This document shows, piece by piece, positions 15,201-23,482 of a stretch of 48,573 nucleotides of DNA. The DNA is from Planctomycetia bacterium (GTDB lineage: Bacteria; Planctomycetota; UBA1135; GCA-002686595). The stretch spans positions 1-48,573 of the forward strand of contig SYGM01000028.1 in NCBI GenBank assembly GCA_005799545.1. The letters are read 5' to 3'. Below the pieces are notes generated by a model. That model made no database searches. It saw only the letters and a list, made by a program, of their open reading frames with translations, and was not told the origin of the DNA. The position numbers and the translations under genes are program-made. Positions within the stretch are counted from its first letter, which is position 1. The number at the start of each line of letters is the position of its first letter.

Positions 15201-16312
15201 GGCCGCTGTGAGAAAAGCCACTCGATCGTGGCGGGCAGCACTTCGGTGACGAGCAGCGTGTGACCGGAGTCTTCCTTCCGCTCGAAAGTCACCCTATGGC
15301 CGGCTTCCTTGAGCGCAGCGCAGCTCTTCGCCAGTCCGTCGGCATTGGCCAGCGGATCGAGCGCGCCCGCGATCACCAGCAGCGGCGGCAGTCGCTCGGC
15401 CTTGCCCCGCGGTCCTCCGGCAAGGCAGGCCACGGCCGCGAAGCGTTCCGGTGTGGCGGCAGCCAGACCGAAGGCGGCACCCGCACCCATGGAGTGGCCG
15501 ACCAGATAGACGCGCGCGGGGTCGATGGCGTAGTGATAGCGCAGCGCCGTGAGCAGCTGCTCGAGCGTCTCCGGCTTGAGGCGCATGCTGACGCGCGGGG
15601 CAACGGCGAGAAAACCGCGCTGGTCGGCGAGGCGCTTGATCACTCCCGCACCGTAGGCATCAAAGAACATGTTCTCATCTCCGCCTGCGCCGTGCAGCAC
15701 AATCACGAGCGGAACGGGAGTATCCTGCGTGGCGGCGAGCGGCGCGTACACGCGCAGCGGAAGGTTGCCCTTTTCCTGCGGCAGAACGCGCCACCAGTCG
15801 CCCAGGCGGCGCCGGTAGGGGTCTTCGCCCTTCTCAAGGGCCTCGATCTCGCGGATCAGGTCCTTGGAGAGTGCGCGGCGATCGCAGAAGAACTGCGCGG
15901 AGTCATTCGGGGAAGGCTGGTTGACGAGCAGTGCGGCGCGCGCCTTGGCGTTCTCCAGGGCCAGACGCAGCGGCTCACCTTCGGGCTCGATGCGGTTGAG
16001 CCGAACCAGCGCCGCGAGGCGCAGCTCATCGTAGTTGGTCTCATCCTTGGGCGCAGGCTCCGGCGCGGGAGCGCCCAGCTCGACGCTCAGCTGTTCCAGG
16101 TCGGCGAGCACCTTGGCGCCATCGCCGGTGAAGAAAGCGATCGTGGCGCGGTCGAAGGCCTGATGCAGCTCACGGCGACGCGGTCCTTCGAGCTGCTCCT
16201 GTTTGGCCGCATAGGCCTGTTCGAACCGCACGTAGGCTCGCGCCAGATCCAGTCGGGTGGTAGAGGTCTTCTGCGGCGCAGCGACCGCCAGCAGCAACAG
16301 GAGGGACAGCAT
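15197..16312 (-). CDS. Exported alpha/beta hydrolase (PHB depolymerase/feruloyl-esterase-like)
   Basis: A 371-residue protein with a hydrophobic N-terminus (residues 1-12) that may be a signal peptide, a helical region of about 175 residues with no motif I recognise, then an alpha/beta-hydrolase domain. The hydrolase part has the oxyanion segment 'VIVLHGAGGDE' (about 203-213), nucleophile elbow 'GHSMG' with Ser274, and a plausible Asp319 ('GALDPLAN') and His351 ('DSGHT') to complete the triad. This arrangement is typical of the esterase/depolymerase group (dienelactone hydrolase or PHB depolymerase-like). The substrate is unknown. The start ATG lies 14 bases after the AttH-like stop, so it is probably transcribed with that export set. 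Confidence 0.85.
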   Translation of the reverse strand: MLSLLLLLAVAAPQKTSTTRLDLARAYVRFEQAYAAKQEQLEGPRRRELHQAFDRATIAFFTGDGAKVLADLEQLSVELGAPAPEPAPKDETNYDELRLAALVRLNRIEPEGEPLRLALENAKARAALLVNQPSPNDSAQFFCDRRALSKDLIREIEALEKGEDPYRRRLGDWWRVLPQEKGNLPLRVYAPLAATQDTPVPLVIVLHGAGGDENMFFDAYGAGVIKRLADQRGFLAVAPRVSMRLKPETLEQLLTALRYHYAIDPARVYLVGHSMGAGAAFGLAAATPERFAAVACLAGGPRGKAERLPPLLVIAGALDPLANADGLAKSCAALKEAGHRVTFERKEDSGHTLLVTEVLPATIEWLFSQRP

Positions 16313-16326
16313 GGCCTGAGCCTAGC

Positions 16327-17397
16327 CTAGAAGCGTCCGCCGAGCGACCCGGCGTAGCCCGTCAGCTCCGCATATCCGCTGCCCAAGACCGAACCCTCCA
16401 GCGTCACGGGGCCCTCCCAGTAGATGACACCGCTCGAACCGGCCGTGTTGAGCTCGCAATCGGGCAGCTGAGCGCTCAATCGGCCGTCGATGCCGGCCGA
16501 GGGCACGCGCAGCGACCATGCACAGGGGTACTTCCCCCCGGTGCGGGGACTCTGCCACCATTGCCTTGCCTCCAGAAGGATCTCTTCACGCCGCAGCGCG
16601 CGTGTGCTGCCATCGGCGAGGATCAGCGTGCCTCCGGACTGCTCGATGACGCTGCCATCGGCGCGGCGCAGGCAGTACACCATCAGCTCGCGCTGGTCGG
16701 CGAGGCGCAGACCCAGCCAATCCCAGCCCACGACGCCTTCACCCAGCTGGCTGGAGCCCCATTCGTGGTCGAACCAGGCTTCGCCACGCACCTTCAAGGC
16801 ACGCCCGGCGATCGTGAGCGAACCTTCTCCGCGGAGGCGTGTCCAGCTGACATAGGCCGACGCATTGCCCGCTTCCGGCCCCTTGCGTGACAGCCCGCGT
16901 TCGCCATGCAGCACCAGCGGCTTGGCGGTGACGAAACAGAGATCGATGGCGATACCGCTGTCTGCATCGTGAGCGCGCGCGCGCAGATGCTGATCATCGG
17001 ATTGCGTGAAACTCCAGTCGTCGAGCCAGACATCGAGCCGGTCGTGAGCAGCTCCGGCGAGACCGCCCTGCGGTCGACGCACCCGCTCCGCATGCCGGAA
17101 CCGGCCTGCATCCACCTCCGCCACCGCCAGATGTCCCGCGAAGGCCTCACGCAGCTTCCAGCGCGGCTCGTCCGGTGCCGCCGACCCGGGCTGCATGCCC
17201 TGTCTGAAGATCGTCAGCTGAACTCCGTGGCGCCGGCCCGCATCATCCAGCAGCTCGGCAGTGAGATACCACCACTCGGTGCGATATTCGCGGTGTGCGC
17301 CATGGTCGCGCGGGAAGCTCAGCTCCGGCGGCTCCTGGTGCAGCTCCCAGTCAGCAGTCAGCCCCCCGACGACGCACAGCAACGCTGCCTGAATCAT
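16327..17397 (-). CDS. AttH-like lipocalin-domain secreted protein
   Basis: A 356-residue protein of the AttH/CrtC (hydroxyneurosporene synthase-like) lipocalin family. The N-terminal hydrophobic stretch is short. It is followed by the diagnostic 'FPRDHGAHREYRTEWWYLT' (about residues 29-47), later 'GEAWFDHEWGSSQLG' and 'GWDWLGLRLADQRELMVY'. These Trp/His-rich motifs define the family. In other bacteria attH sits beside attE (ATPase) and attF/G (FtsX-type permeases), exactly as here, where the permease stop overlaps this start by 4 bases. It is probably an exported lipid-binding or lipid-modifying protein. No carotenoid genes are nearby, so a CrtC role is unlikely. Confidence 0.87.
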   Translation of the reverse strand: MIQAALLCVVGGLTADWELHQEPPELSFPRDHGAHREYRTEWWYLTAELLDDAGRRHGVQLTIFRQGMQPGSAAPDEPRWKLREAFAGHLAVAEVDAGRFRHAERVRRPQGGLAGAAHDRLDVWLDDWSFTQSDDQHLRARAHDADSGIAIDLCFVTAKPLVLHGERGLSRKGPEAGNASAYVSWTRLRGEGSLTIAGRALKVRGEAWFDHEWGSSQLGEGVVGWDWLGLRLADQRELMVYCLRRADGSVIEQSGGTLILADGSTRALRREEILLEARQWWQSPRTGGKYPCAWSLRVPSAGIDGRLSAQLPDCELNTAGSSGVIYWEGPVTLEGSVLGSGYAELTGYAGSLGGRF

Positions 17398-19934
17398 GTT
17401 CCCTCCTCACGCAGAATCCGTGCCGCCGGACTGGCGAGCACGCGCAGTGCCGGCAGCGCACCGGCGATGCCCGCAAACACCACCACCAGCACGAGCATGC
17501 GCACGCAGGTTTCGAACGGTTGCTGATAGCGAATGGTCCAGCCGAAGGACTGCAGGTTGACCACATCGACGAGCACGACGCCGATCGCAAGGCCGGTGAG
17601 GATGCCCAGCACGGCTCCGAGCAGGCCGATCCAGGCGGCCTGCAGCAGAATCTGTGCAAACAGCTCCGCACGCGTGGCGCCCAACGACCACAGCAGCGCC
17701 AGATCGCCGGCACGCTCGGCGAGCAGCGCATACAGCACGGTCAGCACCGCGATCACGGCCACGATGGCGCTGACCAGCTCCAACGCACGCGTGATGGCGA
17801 AGGTGCGATCGAAGACACTCAGGATCCGATCGAGCAGCTGGGTGCGTGTCAGTACCTCGACCGCAAAGCGCGTCTGGAGCACGGCGAGCACGCGCTCTCG
17901 CTCGGCATCGGCGCTGGTCGGGTCATCGAGGTAGATGTCGATGGTGCGCGGCAAGCTGCGCGGGAAAAGGCGCAGGAACTCCGCGCGTTCGGTGATCACG
18001 AGCCCCTGACTGTCACCGTAGTCGACAAAGACGCCCTCGATGGTCTTCTCAAGAACACCGGCATCGGTCTCGATACGGATCGAATCACCCTCGCGCAGGC
18101 CGGTCCACGTCGCCAGCGGTTCGTTGATCAGCACACGACCGAGTGTGTGGGCGCGCTGCAGAACTTCACGCGAATCGCGTCCATCGCGATAGGCGACCCC
18201 GCCGCGGCGTGCCACGACGGCCAGATCGCCCCCGCCCAGCGTGATCGAGCGTCCTCCCACGCGCGCGGGCTCGCGATGGAAGGGATGCACGTGCTCGGGT
18301 CCGTAGAGCGACTGGCATTCGGCGAGGATGCCGGCGTCGAGTTCTCCCAGCGGAACTCCGCCCGCGGTCGCCACTGGACGCAGCGCCAGATCCGCGAGCA
18401 GCCCTTCGCGAGCCCAGCTTTCCACACTGCTCCGGAAGGACAGCACCATCGCGGCGATGGAAATCGAGAGCGCCACGCTCATCCCGACAGCCGCGCTGGC
18501 CCAGGCGGCGCGACGGCGTCCGGCGGCCAGGGCGGAAGCCGAGAGACGCAGGGAAGGCATGCGCGCCAGCAGCCCGGGCATTCGCAGCGCGGAGCGGCCC
18601 AGCGCGTCGATCAGCGGCCCCTGCACGGCCACGAGGGCGAGCAGCAGCGCAATCGAGGCACCGAGCCCGCTCAGTGGCAGACCGTCGGGGCTGGGCACAT
18701 GCATCAGCTGCAGCGCCGACCACACCAGCAGTCCCGCCAGCAGCAGGCTGCCCAGTCGAGCGCGGGCGCTCAGCGGCTGCTGCTGAGCGCGGCGCAAGGA
18801 CTGCAGCGGCGGCGTGCGCACGATCTCGAACAGCGGCAGGATGCTCGCCAGCAGCGCCGCAGCGATGCCCATCGCTACGCCCGCGAGCACCAGGCCCGCT
18901 TCGATGCGCACGCCGCTTTCCGGCAGCGCGCCGAGGACCGTCTCCACGCTTGAGCGCATGGTGGGCGCCAGCGCATGTGCCGCCAGCGCACCTCCGATCG
19001 CTCCCAAGGCGCCGCCCAAGCTGCCGTACAGCAGCGCTTCACCCAGCAGCGTGGCTACCAGCTGCCGGCGGGTGGCTCCCAGCGAAACACACAGCGCGAG
19101 CAGCTTGCGCCGCTCGACGACGGCGCTCGCGAGTGCGGTCGCCACCAAAACGGCGCCGACCAGCAGCGAAATGCCGGAGAGCGAGAGCAGGTTGAATTCC
19201 AGCGAACGCACCATCGCACGCCGCTCGCGCTCGAGATCGGCGCTGCTCACCACGCGCAACGGTTGTGGAACGCAAGCCAGCGCCGACTCCTGAACCTGCT
19301 CTGCAGTCCAGCCCTTGCGGGGAACGAGATCCACGGAGTCCAGCCGCCTGCCTGGCGCAAACAAACTCTCCACGAGAGCCAGATCGCCGATCACGGCACT
19401 GCGCAGCGGATCATCGGGCGAGCGCAGGGGAAAGTGTCCGATGACAGGTACGGTGCGCGGAATGCCGCGCACGAGCAGCTGCAGCTCGTTTCGTTCCGTG
19501 AGCGCAGTCGGCAGCTCTTGCGAGACCCAGACACCCCGTCCCTGCCAGGTGGCCTCGATCTGTTCGGATGTTGGACGCCAGTCTTTGGGGCCTTGCAGCA
19601 GACGCGGATCGAGCAGAGCATCGATGCCGTACAGGCGCAGCACGGAGCGGCTGTTTTGCTCCAGCACCCACTCGTCCATGCGCGGCAGCAGCTGCGCGCC
19701 CTGAGTCAGCGGGCGCAGCAGTGCCAGCGCGCTGTCGTCGATCCCGCCGGGAGCCTCGATGCGCACCAGCTCTCCGCCGAGGGCGGTGTCGTCGCGCAGG
19801 GAGGAAACCGCCGAACGCGAGGCGATCAGCGTGGCGACGAAGGCCGCCACGCCGGCGGCGATGCCGATCACGGTGGCGAGCGAGCGCCACGGGCGGGAAC
19901 GCACGGGCGCCCACACCAGCGCTCGGAACAGCAT
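17394..19934 (-). CDS. FtsX-type ABC transporter permease (AttF/AttG fused)
   Basis: An 846-residue inner-membrane permease of the MacB/LolC type. An N-terminal helix at about 17-37 ('IGIAAGVAAFVATLIA') is followed by a periplasmic domain of about 200 residues, a bundle of membrane segments in the middle (about 250-460), a second periplasmic domain and a C-terminal trio of helices (about 720-830). It therefore carries two FtsX units in one chain, corresponding to AttF plus AttG. It would move a lipid or lipoprotein-like substrate out of the inner membrane using the ATPase encoded next to it. The start overlaps the ATPase stop by one base, and the stop overlaps the AttH-like gene by four. Confidence 0.9.
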   Translation of the reverse strand: MLFRALVWAPVRSRPWRSLATVIGIAAGVAAFVATLIASRSAVSSLRDDTALGGELVRIEAPGGIDDSALALLRPLTQGAQLLPRMDEWVLEQNSRSVLRLYGIDALLDPRLLQGPKDWRPTSEQIEATWQGRGVWVSQELPTALTERNELQLLVRGIPRTVPVIGHFPLRSPDDPLRSAVIGDLALVESLFAPGRRLDSVDLVPRKGWTAEQVQESALACVPQPLRVVSSADLERERRAMVRSLEFNLLSLSGISLLVGAVLVATALASAVVERRKLLALCVSLGATRRQLVATLLGEALLYGSLGGALGAIGGALAAHALAPTMRSSVETVLGALPESGVRIEAGLVLAGVAMGIAAALLASILPLFEIVRTPPLQSLRRAQQQPLSARARLGSLLLAGLLVWSALQLMHVPSPDGLPLSGLGASIALLLALVAVQGPLIDALGRSALRMPGLLARMPSLRLSASALAAGRRRAAWASAAVGMSVALSISIAAMVLSFRSSVESWAREGLLADLALRPVATAGGVPLGELDAGILAECQSLYGPEHVHPFHREPARVGGRSITLGGGDLAVVARRGGVAYRDGRDSREVLQRAHTLGRVLINEPLATWTGLREGDSIRIETDAGVLEKTIEGVFVDYGDSQGLVITERAEFLRLFPRSLPRTIDIYLDDPTSADAERERVLAVLQTRFAVEVLTRTQLLDRILSVFDRTFAITRALELVSAIVAVIAVLTVLYALLAERAGDLALLWSLGATRAELFAQILLQAAWIGLLGAVLGILTGLAIGVVLVDVVNLQSFGWTIRYQQPFETCVRMLVLVVVFAGIAGALPALRVLASPAARILREEGT

Positions 19935-20683
19935 CAGCCCGCCTCCGTGAGACCCCAGCCGATCAGCCCGCCGTCCTTGAGTCGCGCCACGCGATCCGCA
20001 CGCTGCGCCAGCGCACGATCGTGCGTGGCGACAACCAGTGCGGCGCCGGCTTCGCGGCGCAGCTCGTCGAGCAGCTCCAGCACGCGCACACCGTTGGCCG
20101 AGTCAAGGTTGCCGGTGGGTTCATCAGCCACGATCAGGCGCGGTCGATGCACCAGCGCCCGCGCGATGGCCACACGCTGCTGCTCTCCGCCGGAGAGCTC
20201 GCTGGGCAGGTGGCGGGCGCGCGCGGCGAGCCCGACGCGCTCGAGCAGGAATTGCACGCGGGCGGGATCACGCTTGCGATCCAGCGCCAGCGGCAGGGCC
20301 ACGTTTTCTGCGACGGAAAGATGCGGCACCAGATGGAAGGCCTGAAAGATGATGCCGATCGAGCGACGGCGCAACAATGCGCGCTCGCGCTCGCTGCCGC
20401 GCGCAAGATCGACGCCGAGCACTTCAGCGCGACCGGAGCTCGGCTGATCCACACCGCTCAGCAGGTTGAGCAGCGTGGACTTGCCGCAACCCGAAGGGCC
20501 GACCAGCGCCAGCCACTCACCGGCCTCGACCGCGAGCGAAACCTCCCGCAGAGCCTGCACGGTGCCTTCACCGCGCTCATAGCGACGCGAAACCGCTTCG
20601 AGGCGGGCGATGGCATGGTTGTGCGCTTTCGTAAGCGCATCCGCGGGCGTGCCCGCTGCGAAATCTGGGGTGTGAGTGGTCAA
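19934..20683 (-). CDS. ABC transporter ATP-binding protein (LolD/MacB/AttE type)
   Basis: A 249-residue ATPase with Walker A 'GPSGCGKST', Q-loop 'FQAFHLVPHLSV', signature 'LSGGEQQRVAIARAL', Walker B 'LIVADEPTGNLDS' and the H-loop 'THDRA'. The 'ADEPTGNLD' form is typical of the LolD/MacB/FtsE branch that works with FtsX-type permeases. The open frame continues far upstream but loses similarity and runs under the SRPBCC gene on the other strand. No ATG or GTG lies before the domain in frame. The only near start codon is TTG 20683, about 20 residues ahead of the domain, so this start is tentative. There is no clear ribosome binding site. Confidence 0.9.
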   Translation of the reverse strand: MTTHTPDFAAGTPADALTKAHNHAIARLEAVSRRYERGEGTVQALREVSLAVEAGEWLALVGPSGCGKSTLLNLLSGVDQPSSGRAEVLGVDLARGSERERALLRRRSIGIIFQAFHLVPHLSVAENVALPLALDRKRDPARVQFLLERVGLAARARHLPSELSGGEQQRVAIARALVHRPRLIVADEPTGNLDSANGVRVLELLDELRREAGAALVVATHDRALAQRADRVARLKDGGLIGWGLTEAG

Positions 20684-21172
20684 TTGCAGTTCGGACGCGA
20701 AGGTAGCGACCGCACCCTGCGGGCGGAACAGATCATCGATCGCCCGCTGGAGGAGGTCTTCGCCTTTTTCGCGCGGCCGGAAAATCTGGATGCCCTGACG
20801 CCGGGCTTTCTTGGGTTCCGGACGCTGACCCCAAGCCCGATCCCGATGAACCCGCAGGCTCTGATCGAGCACGAAATCCGATTGCTGGGCATTCCGATGC
20901 GCTGGCGCACGCGGATCCTGGAGTTTCAGGCGCCGAGGTTCTTTGTGGACTTTCAGGAGCGCGGGCCCTATGCGCTCTGGCATCACACGCACCGCTTCGA
21001 AGTCGTGGATGCGCAGCGCACCCGCGTGATCGATGAGGTGCGCTACCGCATGCCGCTGGGGCCACTGGGGGCGATCGCCCATGCACTCTTCACGGCCCGT
21101 CTGCTGAGAACCATCTTCCGCTTCCGTCAGACGGAGCTCGAGCGTCGCTTCCCGGCCCGTGCTCAGCGCTGA
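20672..21172 (+). CDS. SRPBCC-family ligand-binding protein
   Basis: A 166-residue helix-grip (START/Bet v1-like) protein of the subgroup often annotated SRPBCC or 'cell division inhibitor-like'. 'RPLEEVFAFFARPENLDALTP' is split here as 'RPLEEVFAFF' and 'PENLDALTP'. The later 'IPMRWRTRI', 'GPYALWHHTHRFE' and 'RYRMPLGPLG' match the subgroup pattern closely. It probably binds a hydrophobic ligand in the cytoplasm; none is known for this subgroup. GTG 20672 is the most likely start, with TTG 20684 as an alternative. Both lie on top of the oppositely directed ABC ATPase start. Its 3' end overlaps the GH20 gene by 10 bases in convergent orientation. Confidence 0.82.
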   Translation: MSGQLQFGREGSDRTLRAEQIIDRPLEEVFAFFARPENLDALTPGFLGFRTLTPSPIPMNPQALIEHEIRLLGIPMRWRTRILEFQAPRFFVDFQERGPYALWHHTHRFEVVDAQRTRVIDEVRYRMPLGPLGAIAHALFTARLLRTIFRFRQTELERRFPARAQR

Positions 21173-23094
21173 GGCTGCTGAGGCTGCTGCTGAGCCCGCT
21201 GCAGGGCGCGCTGCGGTTCGCGCAGCCAACTGGAAGACTCGCTCCAGCCCCCCGGACGATCGTGAACGTGCCACAGGCGCTGGTGCTCGTCGATGAGATG
21301 CTCCAACTCGCCTGCGAGCAGCCGCGCTTGGGAGTGTGGCAGGCCTTCCAGCGCAACGCCTGCACCCGCGCGCAGGCGCGCGATGCCCAAGCGACAGCTG
21401 AAGGCCAGCATGCCCCCGATCCAGCGCCCCGCATCCTGATCCGTTTCCCGCGCAGGTTGCGCGGTCTCAAGCCGCGTGCGCACGCTGCTGAGGCGCTCGA
21501 GGCACTCATGCAGGCCTTCTAGGCTGAGGTTCTGCGTGCGCGGATGGGGGAATTCCGCCTTGGCAAAGGCAATGAGGAAGAACAGCGCCGTGCCGTTGGT
21601 GCTGCGCGCGCCGCTCCATTCGTGAGCGCGACCGAGCTCCAGCAGACACTCGCCCAGACGCCGGCGCGGATCGGCGAAGACCCACTGATCGAGCCAGTTC
21701 GAAAGCGATTCGCGCACGCGGTCCCGGGCTCGGGCATTCCAGGAGAGAGCTGCCGCGCTCAACAGGCCCGGATACAGCGTGACATGCGGCTGCAGATGGC
21801 CGCGATCGCCCCAGTCGGTGACGAGCAGCCCCTGCGCTCCGGCGGCATGGCCCGCTTCGGCCGCAGCCGCGATGTTGCTCAGCATGTTCTCCGTGCGGCC
21901 TCCAAAGCTCTGCCACGAGGAAGTGCCGGGGCAGACATGGAACTCCAGTCCGCTGGCTGCAAAGCGGGCGAGGTTCTGTGCGAAGGGGTGGTCCGCGTCA
22001 TAGCCCCATTCCATGGCGATCGCCTCGCGCGGCAGCTCGCCGATCAACTCGGGGTGCTGCAGGATGATGTCGCCCCAGAACTGCATGCGCCGGCCGCGCC
22101 CGCGGACCTCGCGCTCGAGCTGCTGCAGGAAATCGAGGTAGACGCGGCCCTTGCCGCGCTCTTCGCAGGCGGAGCGCGAGCGGCCCAGCCCCAGATCAAA
22201 TGTCTCGTCGCCGCCGACATTGAACTGGCGCGAGCGAAAGTGCGGCAGCAGCTGATCCATCAGCCCGGTGACGAAGGGCAGCGTGCCGGGATCGAGGGGG
22301 CAGAGCGCAAAGGGCTCGCGCGAACGACTGAAGGCGTGTTCGACGCCCTCAGGCACCTCGGCAAGCGCTCGGTAGGGCTCGTGGATCAGCCAGCGGTGCA
22401 TGTGTCCGAAGCTCTGCTGGTTGGGAATCAGCTCGATTCCGCGCTCATGCGCGGCCGCATCGAGCGCCAGAATGTCGTCGCTCGTCAGCGGACTGGCGTC
22501 ACCCCAGACGCGTTCGTGGCCGGGATAGGCAAAGGTGTGCTCGGTGTAGAGCTGCAGCTGGTTGATGCGCAGGCCTTCCAGCGTGTCGAGCAACTCCATC
22601 AGCCAGGCGCGTGTGGGCACGCGTGTGCGGCTGATGTCCAGCATCAAACCGCGGGCGGAGAAATCGGGCCAATCGCGGATGTGCAGCGCGGGCAGCGTCA
22701 CTCGTCCGTGATCATCGCGTGCGCGGCCCGCGAAGATCTGACCCAGCAGCGCCAATCCGTGGCGCACGCCCGCGAGATCCGCTGCGCGCAGGACCAACTG
22801 AGGCTCGGCGAAGAACAGCTCGAAGCCCTGCGGTCGCTCTGCCTGACTCAGCTCGATGCGCAAGGAGATGTCGTCCGCGGTTTCGGCAGTGAAGGCGTCC
22901 ACGGTGCCGATCCAGCCCTGACGGCGCGCACGCTGCAGCAGCGCGTAGATGTCCTGAACTGCGCCGGCGGATGACGCGCCCGGTCGGGAACACAGTTGCG
23001 CGCGCAGCGGCAGGCGCAGCTCGAATGCGCCGCCGAGGCGCCGGCACTGCTGAGGCGGGGGACAAAGCGACTCAGGCTGAAAGACGCTGCTCAT
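21163..23094 (-). CDS. Glycoside hydrolase family 20 (beta-N-acetylhexosaminidase-like)
   Basis: A 643-residue enzyme. An N-terminal GH20b-like domain (about 1-145) precedes the TIM-barrel catalytic domain, which holds 'DFSARGLMLDISRTRVPT', 'YTEHTFAYPGHE' and the catalytic Asp296-Glu297 pair in 'NVGGDET'. 'MEWGYDADHPF' and 'LVTDWGDRGHLQPH' lie in the later barrel strands. It should release terminal GlcNAc or GalNAc from glycans or peptidoglycan fragments. No signal peptide is visible, which points to a cytoplasmic or recycling role. The C-terminus is a Gln/Pro run encoded by short repeats. ATG 23094 overlaps the thioesterase stop; the longer open frame upstream is antisense to no known protein and is rejected. 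Confidence 0.88.
   Translation of the reverse strand: MSSVFQPESLCPPPQQCRRLGGAFELRLPLRAQLCSRPGASSAGAVQDIYALLQRARRQGWIGTVDAFTAETADDISLRIELSQAERPQGFELFFAEPQLVLRAADLAGVRHGLALLGQIFAGRARDDHGRVTLPALHIRDWPDFSARGLMLDISRTRVPTRAWLMELLDTLEGLRINQLQLYTEHTFAYPGHERVWGDASPLTSDDILALDAAAHERGIELIPNQQSFGHMHRWLIHEPYRALAEVPEGVEHAFSRSREPFALCPLDPGTLPFVTGLMDQLLPHFRSRQFNVGGDETFDLGLGRSRSACEERGKGRVYLDFLQQLEREVRGRGRRMQFWGDIILQHPELIGELPREAIAMEWGYDADHPFAQNLARFAASGLEFHVCPGTSSWQSFGGRTENMLSNIAAAAEAGHAAGAQGLLVTDWGDRGHLQPHVTLYPGLLSAAALSWNARARDRVRESLSNWLDQWVFADPRRRLGECLLELGRAHEWSGARSTNGTALFFLIAFAKAEFPHPRTQNLSLEGLHECLERLSSVRTRLETAQPARETDQDAGRWIGGMLAFSCRLGIARLRAGAGVALEGLPHSQARLLAGELEHLIDEHQRLWHVHDRPGGWSESSSWLREPQRALQRAQQQPQQPQR
21165..21195. 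repeat. Short 9-base repeat at GH20 3' end
   Basis: Two to three imperfect copies of a GAGGCTGCT-type unit encode the Gln-Gln-Pro tail of the GH20 protein and also cover the SRPBCC stop codon. It looks like a small slippage repeat. Confidence 0.55.
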
Positions 23095-23480
23095 GCGCCG
23101 GTTCCGCTCGGCCGCAGGCGGAACACCGCCCAGGTGCCCTGCGCACGCGCGATGCAGGTGCCATCCTCGCGGAAGCACTCGCCCTCTACGAACACCAGAC
23201 GCATGCCGCGCCGCACAATGCGCGCCTTGGCGAGCAGACGGCCCTGAGCCGGCTCCAGGAACTGGTTCGAAAACTGCACCGTACCGCAACCCTCACCCTC
23301 GGCGAGACTGCGACCGACGGTGCGCCCCATCGCGCCGTCGAGCAGCAGCATCGTGATGCCGCCGTGCACGATGCCGACCTCATTGAAGAAGCGCTCGTCG
23401 GTGTCCAGCTCCAGACTGCTGGTGCCATCCGGAGAATCGATGGTGCGGATGCCTAGCGTGGCATTGAGAGGTGAGTGCAT
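23091..23480 (-). CDS. PaaI-type hotdog thioesterase
   Basis: A 129-residue single hotdog-fold protein. 'ERFFNEVGIVHGGITMLLLD' is given here in two parts: 'FNEVGIVHGG', the active-site loop of PaaI/YdiI-type acyl-CoA thioesterases, and 'ITMLLLDGAMG', the central helix. 'TVQFSNQFLEPAQG' and 'RIVRRGMRLVFVEGE' complete the beta-sheet. It would hydrolyse an acyl- or aroyl-CoA in the cytoplasm; the substrate is unknown. It starts 2 bases after the addA stop and overlaps the GH20 start by 4 bases, so it is part of the addBA operon by position, though no functional link is obvious. Confidence 0.87.
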   Translation of the reverse strand: MHSPLNATLGIRTIDSPDGTSSLELDTDERFFNEVGIVHGGITMLLLDGAMGRTVGRSLAEGEGCGTVQFSNQFLEPAQGRLLAKARIVRRGMRLVFVEGECFREDGTCIARAQGTWAVFRLRPSGTGA

Positions 23481-23482
23481 GT

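Noticed and set aside
17295-20345. Long plus-strand open frames opposite the FtsX permease
   Set aside because: The translations are low-complexity (His, Gln, Arg, Gly-rich) and have no motif; the permease on the minus strand is well supported.
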